A stretch of DNA of 64,000 nt from the NCBI GenBank assembly GCA_963693285.1, contig OY848918.1, positions 1,409,001-1,473,000 of the forward strand, in the 5' to 3' direction. Source of the DNA: Xestospongia muta. Lineage: Eukaryota > Porifera > Demospongiae > Haplosclerida > Petrosiidae. Made by a program: the position numbers and the translations under genes. This document shows positions 37,581 through 49,866 of this stretch, in pieces; within the stretch, counting starts at the first letter, position 1, and every line of letters starts with the position of its first letter. The notes beneath the pieces are model-generated. The model had not been told where the DNA came from. It saw only the letters and a list, made by a program, of their open reading frames with translations, and searched no databases.

Positions 37581-39630
37581 TAGACTATATAGCAATGTAA
37601 ATGTGGAAACAAAAAAACCAACAGAGTAAACAAAATGATAACTTTGAATTGAATACACTTAGAAATTATACTACATTATATCATACTTACCAACTATTAT
37701 ATTGTAAAGGACACATTAAGATGACAATCACAGCAATGTAAATGTGGAAACAAAAAAAAACAATAGAGTAAACAAAATTGAATTCAATACACTTAGAAAT
37801 TATACTACATTATATTACACTTACCACCTATTATATTGTAAAGGACACATACAGAAGACAAGCATTGGCAGCAATGTAAATGTGGAAAAGAACAATAGAG
37901 TAAACAAAATAATAAGTTTGAATTGAATACACTTAGAAATTATACTACATTATATCACATTTACCAACTGTTATATTGTAAAGGACACATTAATATGACA
38001 ATAACAGCAATGTTAATGTGGAAAGAAAAAAAATAGAGTAAACAAAATTTAAATTCAATAAACTTAGAAATTATACGACATTATATCACACTTACCAACT
38101 ATTATATTGTAAAGGACACATACAGAAGACAAGCATTCGCAGCAATGTAAATGTGGAAAAAAACAATAGAGTAAATGAAATGATAATTTTGAATTTAATA
38201 CACTTAGAAATTATACTACATTATATCACACTTACCCGCTATTGTATTGTGAAGGACACATTCAGATCACAAGTGATCACAGCAATGTAAATGTGGAAAC
38301 AGAAAAACCCAACAGAGTAAACAAAATTATAACTTTGAATTCAATACACTTAGAAATTATACTACATTATATCACACTTACCATCTATTATATTGTAAAG
38401 GACACATACAGAAGACAAGCAATGTAAATGTGGAAACAAAAAAAAAACCAACAAAGTATACAAAATGATAACTTTTGATTGAATACGCTTAGAAATTATC
38501 CTACATCATATCACACTTAACAACTATTATATTGTAAAGGACACATTAAGATGACAATCACAGCAATGTAAATGTGGAAACAAAAAAAACGATAGAGTAA
38601 ACAAAATTGAATTCAATACACTTAGAAATTATACTACATTATATCACACTTACCAACTATTATATTGTAAAGGACACATACAGAAGACAAGCATTCGCAG
38701 CAATGTAAATGTGGAAAAAAACAACAGAGTAAACAAAATGACAACATTGAATTCAATACACTTAGAAATTATACTACATTATATCACACTTACCAACTAT
38801 TATATTGTAAAGGACACATACAGAAGACAAGCATTTCCAGCAATGTAAATGTGGAAAAAAAACAATAGAGTAAACAAAATGACAACATTGAATTCAATAC
38901 ACTTAGAAATTATACTACATTATATCACACTTAACGACTATTATATTGTAAAGGACACATTCAGATTACAAATAATCACAGCAATGTAAATGTAGAAAAA
39001 AATAAAATAGAGTAAACCAAATGACAACATTGAATTCAATACACTTAGAAATTATACTACATTATATCACACTTACTGACTATTATATTGTAAAGGACAC
39101 ATTCAGATCACAAGTAATCGCAGCAATGTAAATGTGGAAAAAAAACAATAGAGTAAACAAAATGACAACATTGAATTCAATACATTTCGAAATTATACTA
39201 CATTATATCACACTTACCAACTATTATATTGTAAAAGACACATTAAGATGACAATCACAGCAATGTTAATGTGGAAATAAAAAAATACAATAGAGTAAAC
39301 AAAATTGAATTCAATACACTTAGAAATTATACTACATTATATCACACTTACTGACTATTATATTGTAAAGGACACATTCAGATCACAAGTAATCGCAGCA
39401 ATGTAAATGTGGAAAAAAAACAATAGAGTAAACAAAATGACAACATTGAATTCAATACATTTCGAAATTATACTACATTATATCACACTTACCAACTATT
39501 ATATTGTAAAAGACACATTAAGATGACAATCACAGCAATGTTAATGTGGAAATAAAAAAATACAATAGAGTAAACAAAATTGAATTCAATACACTTAGAA
39601 ATTATACTACATTATATCACACTTACCACC
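37580..39630. repeat. Tandem array of about 15 units, mean 138 bp
   Basis: The word 'caatgtaaatgtgg' (sometimes 'caatgttaatgtgg') recurs about 15 times between 37,600 and 39,540, roughly every 138 bp. Each unit also holds 'aggacacat', 'acttagaaattatac' and 'atcacacttacc'. The last four units form two copies of a two-unit repeat of about 280 bp that are almost identical. Read on the minus strand each unit keeps a GTAAGT-like donor word after the end of what was an exon in the first unit. Confidence 0.92.
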
Positions 39631-39699
39631 TCTCATGAGTGAGTGATCATGACCTCAAATTAACATAACTAATAAAAATTGAATGGAATACACAAGGCA

Positions 39700-39880
39700 C
39701 CATATTATCTTTTCTATTACAACATCTTAGTTACTGCTACAAAGACAAAAGAGATGTAATATAATAGAGAAAGAAGTATATTATTAGATGAACATGATAT
39801 TCATCATCTAATGCTGATATATCTAGTGGGAGGAGCATCATATTTTTGAAGATAATATATAGTCAGTAACCACATCTGAA
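39700..39880 (-). pseudogene. Decayed class B terminal exon
   Basis: The segment matches the last coding exons at 53.2-53.5 and 52.5-52.66 kb ('ctagtgggagg', then 'ttgaagat', then 'accacat') but is broken by stops. It lies downstream of the L9 stop on the same strand. Confidence 0.45.
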
Positions 39881-39899
39881 GAAGTATATTATTACATGA

Positions 39900-42430
39900 T
39901 TCACAACATTCTGGTCTGACAATACTTGAGAAGTAGTGATCATTTTGTTATACGAGAGAAAATGATTATTTAATTGTACATTAAAGCATGTTAGGGAGAC
40001 TCCTGACTACATTGTACACATTTAGTTTAAAGTTAGATATAAACATAATAATAAAGCTAATTATATTATTTGTGTTTTTGTTGTTTGCTGTTCATATTTC
40101 CTTATTTTATTTTTCCATCCTTTCCACCTACCAATAATACACATAGGTTAATTAGATTGTTATATTAATTGATCTTCAATAGAGAGTGATAATGCTATGA
40201 TATTATATTGACTATAAGACAACTATGATATAATCTCAAGGCTATCTTACTCACTGACCAGATTAATAGTAAAACAAATCTTGGTTTGTGGATCCCATAC
40301 TAGTGATTCAGTACATTATGTCTATGAACTCTGTAAATTAAAGTCACCAATGTAGTCTACAACAGCCATACAATAACTGCTTCAGAATAAGGTTAGGGTC
40401 AATTGCGAGCTCAAACCTCTGACCACAATCATACATTAAACTATGTTAAGCATTAAAGTATATTAAGGGAACTACTGTCTGTACTTTGTATGTTCAAACA
40501 TTAGCAGTCCTTGTTTGAGTTCTAACGATAACTATGTCAATCAGATAGTAAACGTTTCATAGTATTTCTTTGCTGTTTTGTTTCCATTTCAGTTTTCACA
40601 TTTACTTATTGACTTAATATTGGTACATTTGTGTGGTTAGGTCCTTAAAGCAATTAATTATTTTATCAATCTATTGTTCAATACTTTCTTAACTAATGTT
40701 ATTAACAACTTTATTCCGTCAAATAATTATGGACAATTAGAGTATACATAGAAGACATTATTTGTCAGTTGTAGTACATACAATTGTTTATCATCTAGTG
40801 ACACATTAGAACTATAATATCACTATTATGTAAGTATATGTAGAACAATACCTTGTTAGAAGGGTCTGATGTTGTAGAAGTATATGTCTCTAGTCTCTAT
40901 AAAGATTCAACTAATCATAAAATGTTATTAATATCTATACTGTGAGTAGAGCTGTAGAACAAGATAAAGCAAGTCTGACCTCAACATATTGAGGTATACA
41001 ATTTAGTTGCTACAGCACTACCACTGTCAACAGAAACATCATTTGATGAGTGTCCTCAACAAATATATGGAAAATCAACAATGGCATATCTGTTTCTTGA
41101 ATGTCACAGTATCACACTAGATAGATGGATTACAATATTATTATTAAATGACAAACAATACAGACATCACATAATTACTATTCACATTATTATGTAGATA
41201 CTGCCTTTAGTGGGTGGCTCTGTAACATTAATTGTTGGGGTAATTGCAATTGGTAATTGTAATTAGCTGTAATCATTACATCATTCATAAAAATTGTAAT
41301 TGTAATTGCAATTGTATACCTGTAATTGAGAAGTAGTTGGATGGCTAAGCTACTATACAATAAATCTATTCTGGTAAAGGGTTATCACATCATGTGATGT
41401 ACACATGACCATAATTATTATGAATAACTAAAGTGGTTTATGAAACCATCTTGCAAATTGCCCTGTAACCTTCATGCACGATGTCATGAATGATGTAGAG
41501 CACTTGTATAGGGTACTGATAATAGTTATTGTAATTGTGTGTAATTGCTATCAATTTTTTGTTGTAATTGCTGTGTAAGGTGTAATTGGTAATTGAAATT
41601 GGGTGATCAAAAACAGAAGTAATGGTAATTGTAATCAATTACTTTTTATGGTAATTGCCACAACACTGCTCTGTAATATAAGTAATATCACAAAGAAATA
41701 GTAAGGGGTATATATCCTTATCATTTGGTCATCCTCACTTGTACTATATAGTGATATATATTGTTACTAAAGAATTTTAGAGATGATGATGACGAATTTA
41801 CTCATGCTGTTATCAAGTTGTGATCGTGGAGTTTGTAAAATTGTATTTGTGGAGGTATAGATGATGTCAAAATTGACACACACACAATATATCATAATTA
41901 ATATAAAATATATTAAAATTAACTTCCTGATAAAATATTACAAATGATCAATCTTTTTTTCTCATGAGATGCATACCCTAGTTTGTCATTTTCATTATTA
42001 TTATTATTATTGTTACTGATACTGTAATAGATAATGGAAGATAATATATATCCATCATCTTAAGTTCACACATCACAAGTAGATGGAGCTATATGATGAT
42101 AATTGATAACATATACTGTTTTCTTAATTGTTAATTCCTTAAGTATAAAGTGACCACAATCTATAGACAACATATGACAATGAGAAAATTAACAAAAAAG
42201 TTGATAGTGCATGCAAAGAATGAAACAAATGATAATTACAATAACATAAAATTATTAATAAAATACAGACAAAGAAGTTACTTAATCCACATTATCCTTT
42301 ACAAAAAAATAATAACGTAAATGATATATTAATAAATCTACAATAATATAACATTTAATTATCAAAGAGAAAGCACTTAGCAATACAAATGTTGCAATTA
42401 TCTTAATTAACTACACGACATTACAATTAT
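39900..42430. other. Non-coding stretch downstream of L9
   Basis: Apart from the inverted repeat at 41.2-41.7 kb I see no supported gene. The sequence is AT-rich with short simple repeats. Confidence 0.5.
41238..41670. repeat. Imperfect inverted repeat rich in TAATTG
   Basis: Left end 'aattgttggggtaattgc' and right end 'ggtaattgccacaacact' are rough inverses, and the interior is full of 'gtaattg' words in both orientations. It looks like a small non-autonomous element or a foldback repeat. No clear target duplication was seen. Confidence 0.35.
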
Positions 42431-42433
42431 TGT

Positions 42434-45400
42434 TCAAGGAATGAAGTTGTCTACTATAGTTTGGTGCACATTGTCTTGCTCATCTTCAATAGTGCAAGGT
42501 GACAAATGGTCAGAACAATGACAAGAATTAGGAAAAACAAGTTCGGTAATATTTTGTACTGAATTCACTGATCTCTCTTGACATGAAGTGATATTACTAG
42601 CTCCATGAGTATCGTTATTATTCTCATTACTAATTTCATTAGTTCTTGTATTCATTATGTTGTTAACTTAATAATAAATAAAAGGTATTATTTATAATAA
42701 AAATAAAATCAATACTTACCAAAACATGTGTTTGGTCCATTATCAGATGAAGGGTGAGGATTATGATTAACATAGCCAGTTTCAACTACAAAAAAACCCA
42801 GATTAATATAATGTGTTTATTTCTTATCTATCATACCAATAGTATTATCAATATATTCCATTCCTTGAGGTCTTTGCTGGACAACATTTACTACACAGTC
42901 CATTCCTTGAAGTCTCTGTGAGTTGACATTCTCCATTAACTGAGATCTACCCTCCTTATCTTGAACCATGGTTGGTTCTGGCACATTAGCTTCAACTACT
43001 AGTCCAGCTCTGTTATCTGATATCTGTAATAATATCACTAATAATAATAATTATTAATACACTTATTATTACCATTGTATTAAGAGGTTCACAAATGAAT
43101 GTGTGCTGTACTGAAACATTATCAGTGGGTGGAGCTATGTGGCAAGATTTAATGACTAATATCTACTCTATTATTATTGAGGTATACCTTCTTCTTCTTG
43201 TGTGGCATCATTAAGATGTTCATTATAACTTCCTGGAATAGCTGATACTGATGTCCTCTCTGTAATAGCACTTGTCATACCACCAGATATTGATATACCA
43301 CTATCACTATGATGACCAGTGTGTGTTGATGTTATTGGTTTAGTATGAGTAGAACTACCACCGTCAATATTCTGTGAAATAAAAACTTTAATGGACACAT
43401 ATTTTTAAGCAATTCATAGGCGTAAGAAGGGGGGCTGAAGGGACTGGAGCCCCCCCTAATATTTTCATATGGGGGGCTAGCCCCTCCCAATAGTTATCAA
43501 ATGTTTCCAACTACAACAATGACACTTGCACTTCTAATTTGTGGTTATGCACACTTTATTGTACAATGATCTAACAGATAAAACTTTTACAACAACACTA
43601 TTTTGAAACATTCAATGATTAATAGTTATATTTGATATTTCAATATTACAATCATATCTGTCAGCCCATCCCAATCATAATAGTCCTCATACGCCTATGC
43701 AATTGTTTACCTCTTTTTCCATTTGTGGGATATTTTGTTCTGTATTATTCTCATTAAGAGATGTTTCTTGAATATAAGGTACTACAGGAATGTTGTCCTC
43801 ATTTTGATCAGTGAGTGAAGTAGTTAACTTGGTTCCAGAGAAAACAGCTTCATCCTAGAACAATAAAATAAGTTAATTATATTCATACTATTAATAACAC
43901 ACACACAGTCCCAGAACAACAACAGTAAATATCATTATATTCAATGGAAATTTAGTACAGAGTGACAGATCATCATGTTGCTATGCAGAAATAGCAGATC
44001 AGTATATTAGATGACCCATTATTATAATAGACATTATAGAAGCTATTTTATTATCTTTCTGCTAAATCTGAGCTACATTCATTAATTTTTGAATGTGCTC
44101 TTAATATTTACAATATCCATTATACAAAGAATGTTCAAAATCTTTTATACTAGTCTTATTCATATGGAATTGAAGATAATAGCAACACATGAACATAACT
44201 TGAGATAGCTTTATGTATAATTTTTATTTGCTGAAATTGGCCATTTTAAATTGATACAGCTTCTCTAGAATAAGTGGGTCTAGGGACAAGACTAATGCTC
44301 TTTATAATTATTTTTACTTTATCAGATAATGATGGTTGTGGGTTTGGTAGTTTATAAAAAGAACATCATAATAACTTTGTGCTATATATTACATAAATAT
44401 ATACTTGGTCCATTCCTTGATTTACTACCAGGTGAGATCTACTGTCCTCATCTTGGGCTGCAATAGACTTAATAGTTCTGTTATTGTTATTAACTGTAGT
44501 TAGCTCATCATATGTTGGAGAATAATCCTAAAATGTGTATTATTATCATATTCAATCTGTAAGATAACAAGTCATTTTACACTACATATACAAAACAATT
44601 ATTTATATACGCATGTATGTATGCATCCATTCATCCCTCCATGCATGGATGGATGGATGCATACATACATGCATTCATGCATGCATGCATGCGTGTATGC
44701 ATACATACATACATATATATGTATGTATAGATATATGCAATACTATAATACAACAGATCTGATAATCACATATTATCACTTACATTATCGTATGATGACC
44801 TTATTAATAAAGGTGAATCTTCATAACTAATATAAGGTAATAGAGTAATGATAGTAATATATAGTAGTAACATACTTGTTCTTTGTAGCTTGTTCATTAT
44901 GTACTACTGCTTTCTCTGCTAATAGAGAATCCAGAGATGTAAAGTGAATATATTGATAACTCCAGATACCTTCATTGAGTGTTATCGATTGTTCTTTCCT
45001 CATCCTCTGAACAATAACACAACTAAATACTATCACAGATATCATTGCTATTGTTAGTATTAGTACAAATATCATATAGGGATTTCCTGGAAGTACATAA
45101 AGATATCATAATGAGAACTAACTTAAAAATTAAGTGACTTACTATTAGATACTCTACTAGTAGGTTCTATTGATGTTATTATATCAGTAGTACTAGTATT
45201 GTTAAAGTGAGAATGATTCTTTACTTGATATAGTAACTAGTAAGATATCATAGAACAGTAAATGATAGTCAGAATATACTACTTACTGATATTAACAACA
45301 GTCTCAGTAGGAGATGGTAGTAGTAAGATATATTCCAGTACTTGAGGGTACACAACTGATGGGTTAGTTATAATAGTACCATCTACTATATCATGAGCTG

Positions 45401-46800
45401 TCACAGTATAGTTACCACTAACTGGTAGAGTTATATAGTGGTATATTGTACTCTCCTCTATACTGGATTTAGTTATATTAATAGACTTCACAGTTCCTTT
45501 AGAAGACTCCCTAAATATCACATGACATCCATCAGCAATAGATCTCTCAGCAAACCTACACTCTACAACAACTGATCCATTATCAGAGTAGTACTGTAGA
45601 GTGAGTCCTTGAACATGATAGGTTGCTATGGTGATATGATTTTGTTATACAATATAAGAGTTGAACTCACTAAAATTGAACTCATTCGTTGTCTTAGACT
45701 TATTAAAATGGTCCAATATATCAACAATGAAGATATAGTTTAATTGAGGACCAATAATTGAAACAGTATAGTTAACTGTCACTGATTCTCTATCTTCTGA
45801 TGAACATACAATATCTTTACGAATGTGTTCTTTTTCTGTTCCATTCAGTTGTAGTCTTTCTTTTGTAACACCCAGTAATGTACTGTTACAAAGTCTAGGA
45901 TAACCAAAAACCTATACATACCAATATAATATATTAAATTAGACTATTGTTTTCTTACAGTAACATTGAAACCAGCATTAAAGGAATCATGTTTATTACA
46001 GATGATCTTATGATGAAGTAAGACAGTAACATTCTCTGTAATGTAATAGTATATAAATAAACAAGTAATTAATGTACTTTCATTATATTCATCTTGAATT
46101 GTGGTACCACTAGAACCATATTCTCCACTATGAGCTATAACAGTAGCATTGTAAATATCACAGACTGTGAGGTTATATAACTCATAAGATGTATCATTAG
46201 TGATATCATTATATAGTAACTGGCCATGTTGGTTCTCTATATAAATGTGATATGATAGTGGATAGTTCTCAAATGGATGAGACCAGGTTAACCAAGAACT
46301 GGTGATGTTAAAAGAAAACCAGAGGTTCTCTACTGGTGTGATACCTGTCATTGAATGACATCACATACACAGACTACATAACACTAACCATTAATTGTCA
46401 AAGTAGCCTCTTTATGATCAACATCAAGGTTTTGATCTAAAACAAGACAATGAACACTTATTCCATCATTAATAGGTAGTGCTCTTATAGTTAGTACTGA
46501 TGACCACACATCAACTGATATATTGTTAGTAGTTACTGATATCTCTCTATCTTGATTACTGGGATCAGTGAGTGAATTATCCTCGACTGTCCATAACAGT
46601 TTATCTCCTACACCCACACAGGTAAAGTTACCGAATCTGTAAAGTGAAGTAGTAACAGGTGAGGGAGCATCTGTAATAACTACGGAGAACGACTTATAAA
46701 CTATTTTATAACACTGTCATTTACCTGCGGCATCTGCCTCTCCCAGAGTGAACATAAGATACCCTAGAACAAATATAATAAGCCTCTGTTTTCTTATCAT
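42434..46800 (-). CDS. L9: Ig/FN3 transmembrane receptor, class B long tail
   Basis: Exons: signal 46800-46725, Ig 46679-46389, E3 46344-46078, E4 46035-45959, E5 45911-45671, E6 45625-45287, stalk about 45223-45143 (acceptor chosen to keep frame; the more upstream AG gives a stop), TM 45086-44970, then tail exons down to a stop at 42434. After the TM run and Q-R-M-R-K-E-Q come Y-E-D-S-P, S-S-Y-D-N, S-P-T-Y-D-E-L and V-P-Y-I-Q-E-T. One exon repeats a Q-G-M-D/E motif twice. At the position of the L5 motif V-Q-Y-S-V-I this copy reads V-Q-H-T-F-I, so the tyrosine is lost. E4, E5 and adjoining introns are nearly identical to L10. A MITE sits in one tail intron. Confidence 0.74.
43415..43699. mobile_element. 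285-bp MITE with perfect 10-bp TIRs and 5-bp TSD
   Basis: The ends are CATAGGCGTA (43415-43424) and TACGCCTATG (43690-43699), exact inverses. CAATT lies directly outside both ends (43410-43414 and 43700-43704). The interior near the left end holds C/G runs (ggggggct ... agcccccc) able to fold. It lies in an intron of the L9 tail and has no ORF, so it is a non-autonomous DNA element. Confidence 0.85.
44600..44735. repeat. Low-complexity palindromic ATGCATAC/TGGA tract
   Basis: Short words such as 'atgcatac', 'catggatggatgg' and 'tgcatgcatgcatg' alternate so that much of the tract can pair with itself. It lies in an L9 tail intron. Confidence 0.85.
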
Positions 46801-47008
46801 AGTGATAGGTATGACTGAGCTAGAATGGACCATTATAGTAAACAGCAAGAAACAGAGCACGTGCCCTAAAATAATTAATAATGAAGAAACGTGTTACTTT
46901 GCTCAATCATCTACGATGAATGTTCATAAATGACTATTTGGTATACAGTAATTTGTACTTTACATGCGAGAACTATGGAAGCCGAGGGCAGACATTCCAA
47001 GTTTCATT

Positions 47009-47335
47009 TCAACTTTCGTTCTTCTTTTTCACTTCAAATTTCAACTTCCTTCTCCAAATGGAAAATTCAAAATTTGATTGGAATGTCTCTCCTTGACTTA
47101 GCCTTTCTTTGAAGAACACTGCCACTTGCTTGCCAAGGATGGACATTCCTATTCTTTTTGTGCATCTTTGCGTAATTTGAAAATTCCCAATTAATGACCC
47201 AGTTGATAAGTTCCAATTCCTTATTCCGTTATTGACATGTGCACCATTTGTAACTTTTATTAGGCTTTTCCTGTTACTTAATAAAATACAGAGCGCGAGT
47301 ACCACAAGCCATTTTTTAGAATCAAGCATCAGCAT
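47009..47335 (-). CDS. Hypothetical small secreted protein
   Basis: A 108-codon open frame begins M-L-M-L-D-S-K-K-W followed by a hydrophobic stretch (about residues 10-20) that could act as a signal peptide. The rest is basic, with one Cys outside the signal. I recognise no domain. It sits between the L9 signal exon and the L10 tail, in DNA less AT-rich than its neighbours. It could equally be an unannotated repeat. Confidence 0.3.
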   Translation of the reverse strand: MLMLDSKKWLVVLALCILLSNRKSLIKVTNGAHVNNGIRNWNLSTGSLIGNFQITQRCTKRIGMSILGKQVAVFFKERLSQGETFQSNFEFSIWRRKLKFEVKKKNES

Positions 47336-47510
47336 CAGCCAGGTGTTTCCAGTTAGGTTGGGTTTCTAATTTTGTTTGTATATTGTCATCAACTGAGTTG
47401 TTAATTGATATTTTCAAATACACAAAGGTGCACAGAAGAAATAGGAAATAGAAATTGGAGTGTCCATCCTCAGCTTCTATAGCATTGTGATATTATCAAT
47501 TTACCACAAA

Positions 47511-49606
47511 TCATATTATAACATTTTCATAATCAGCAGTACACATACTAGGTTGTACTACAGTATATGATGGATTAGTCTCTAACTCCATTCTTCTCAT
47601 CTCAAATGTATGGACTACATAATGATAATAATGAATGCACACTAACAAATAACAAAATACCTTCTTCATATGCAGGGTTATTAGTAATAGCTTGCTGATC
47701 AACTATGAAATTAATGTATGTATGTGGTTAATTATTTAGCTCATAATATATCTCATTCTCTGACCTCCAATATCATTATGTTGACTTTGAATTCTCTTCT
47801 TCCTCAAGTAAACAGTAACACAAGTGACTATTACTATTATAACAACACTAATTGTACTAGTAGTAGTAATGAGGAGAATCATTTGATATGTAGCTGAGTT
47901 TTTAGAAGACGACAATGATAAATATAATGGATGTTATACTTACATAATTTATTGAGAGAAACATTGGATTCAGAAGGTACAGAAGATTCTACAGATGTTA
48001 TTATGCTATTACTATCACAAACAAGATATGGTCTTGATGTAGTACCTAGTAAGATATCATGTAACCAATACATTTGAGCAATACTAATACATACTAGTAA
48101 TAGTCTCAGTAGGATATGGCAATAGAAAGATATATTCCAGTACTTTAGGGTACACAACAGATGGGTTAGTTATAATAGTACCATCTACTATATCATGAGC
48201 TGTCACAGTATAGTTACCACTAACTGGTAGAGATATATACTGGTATACTGTACTCTCCTCTATACTGGATTTACTCATATTAATAGACTTCACAGTTCCT
48301 TTAGAAGACTCTCTAAATATCACATGACATCCATCAGCAGTAGATCTCTCAGCAAACCTACACTCTACAATAACTGATCCATTATCAGAGTAGTACTGTA
48401 GAGTGAGTCCTTGAACATGATAGGTTGCTATGGTGATATGATTTTGTTATACAATATAAGAGTTGAACTCACTAAAATTGAACTCATTCGTTGTCTTAGA
48501 CTTATTAAAATGGTCCAGTATATCAACAATGAAGATATAGTTTAGTTGAGGACCAATATTTGAAACAGTATAGTTAACTGTCACTGATTCTCTATCTTCT
48601 GATGAACATACAATATCTTTACGAATGTGTTCTTTTTCTGTTCCATTCAGTTGTAGTCTTTCTTTTGTAACACCCAGTAATGTACTGTTACAAAGTCTAG
48701 GATAACCAAAAACCTATACATACCAATATAATATATTAAATTAGACTATTGTTTTCTTACAGTAACATTTAATTCTATAGCTACATCAAAAGAATGATTA
48801 TAAAATATAACATTATAATCAAAAATAGTAATATACTCTGTAAAATAATTAATAATTAATAAACAATTTATTAACATACTTCCATTGTATTGATCTTGTG
48901 TGGTAACATTACTAGAATTATATCCTCCACTATGAGCTATAACAGTAGCAGTGTAAATATCACAGACTGTGAGGTTATATAACTCATAAGATGTATCATT
49001 AGTGATATCATTATATAGTAACTGGCCATGTTGGTTCTCTATATAAATGTGATATGATAGTGGATAGTTCTCAAATGGATGAGACCAGGTTAACCAAGAA
49101 GAACTGGTGATGTTAAAAGAAAACCAGAGGTTCTCTACAGGTGTGATACCTGTCATTGAATGACATCACATACACAGACTACATAACACTAACCATTAAT
49201 TGTCAAAGTAGCTCCATTATGATCAACATCAAGGTTTTGATCTAAAACAATACATTGAACACTTATCCCATCATTAATAGGTAGTGCTCTTATAGTTAGT
49301 ACTGATGACCACACATCAACTGATATACTGTTAGTAGTTAATGATATCTCTCTGTCTTGATTACTGGGATCAGTAAGTGAATAACTCCCTACTGTCCACA
49401 ACAGTTTATCTCCTATACCCATGCAGGTAAAGTTAGCCAGTGTGTAAAGTGGAGCAGTCACTGGAATAGGAGCATCTGTTATAGCTATATTAACAAAACC
49501 ACACATGATGAAATGATTTCCTAAACTTACTTGCACCATTTATAGACCAAGGTATGATGATAATTATCACAAAAACGTTTTTCAGGATGACCACAGTCAC
49601 CATCAT
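47511..49606 (-). CDS. L10: Ig/FN3 transmembrane receptor, class A short tail
   Basis: Ten exons agree in phase and give 554 codons: signal 49606-49531 (two adjacent start Mets), Ig 49484-49194, E3 49149-48880, E4 48837-48761, E5 48713-48473, E6 48427-48095, stalk 48045-47944, TM 47893-47765, tail-a 47702-47661, tail-b 47614-47511. The TM run ends Y-L-R-K-K-R. Tail-a has N-P-A-Y-E-E; tail-b has N-P-S-Y-T-V-V and ends D-Y-E-N-V-I-I. The ectodomain is the L9 subtype, with E5 and its flanking introns differing at only about three positions in 335 bp, but the tail is the other class. This is the clearest pair of like ectodomains with unlike tails in the array. Confidence 0.83.
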
Positions 49607-49866
49607 TACTGCTGAAACAAAATATTATGTATTCAGTACTTAATATTAAACATACTGTTATTGTCACTACAGTATATAACAGTTCTATATATTTGATGTT
49701 GTCATAAAATTTGACAATTCATTGTTGATTTTAGTTTACTAATTTTGACAACATTTATTTTATTCAATTAATAACAATATATTGTCAGCTACTGGTCTTT
49801 GTATATCAGTTCTATTATGACCAATATGTAGTCAATAACTACTGATAATAGTATATTGAACTCCAC

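Noticed and set aside
37744..38427. Plus-strand ORFs inside the tandem array
   Set aside because: They arise from the repeat unit and are not conserved from unit to unit.
37580..39630. Regular repeats that could suggest a CRISPR array
   Set aside because: Units are about 138 bp and similar throughout, with no short repeat/unique spacer pattern, and the genome is clearly eukaryotic.
44621..44830. Plus-strand ORF beginning with a His/Met-rich stretch
   Set aside because: It is produced by the low-complexity ATGCATAC tract.
47009..47112. Plus-strand ORF at 46,930-47,112 as a gene
   Set aside because: It is short, overlaps the better minus-strand frame, and has no recognisable feature.
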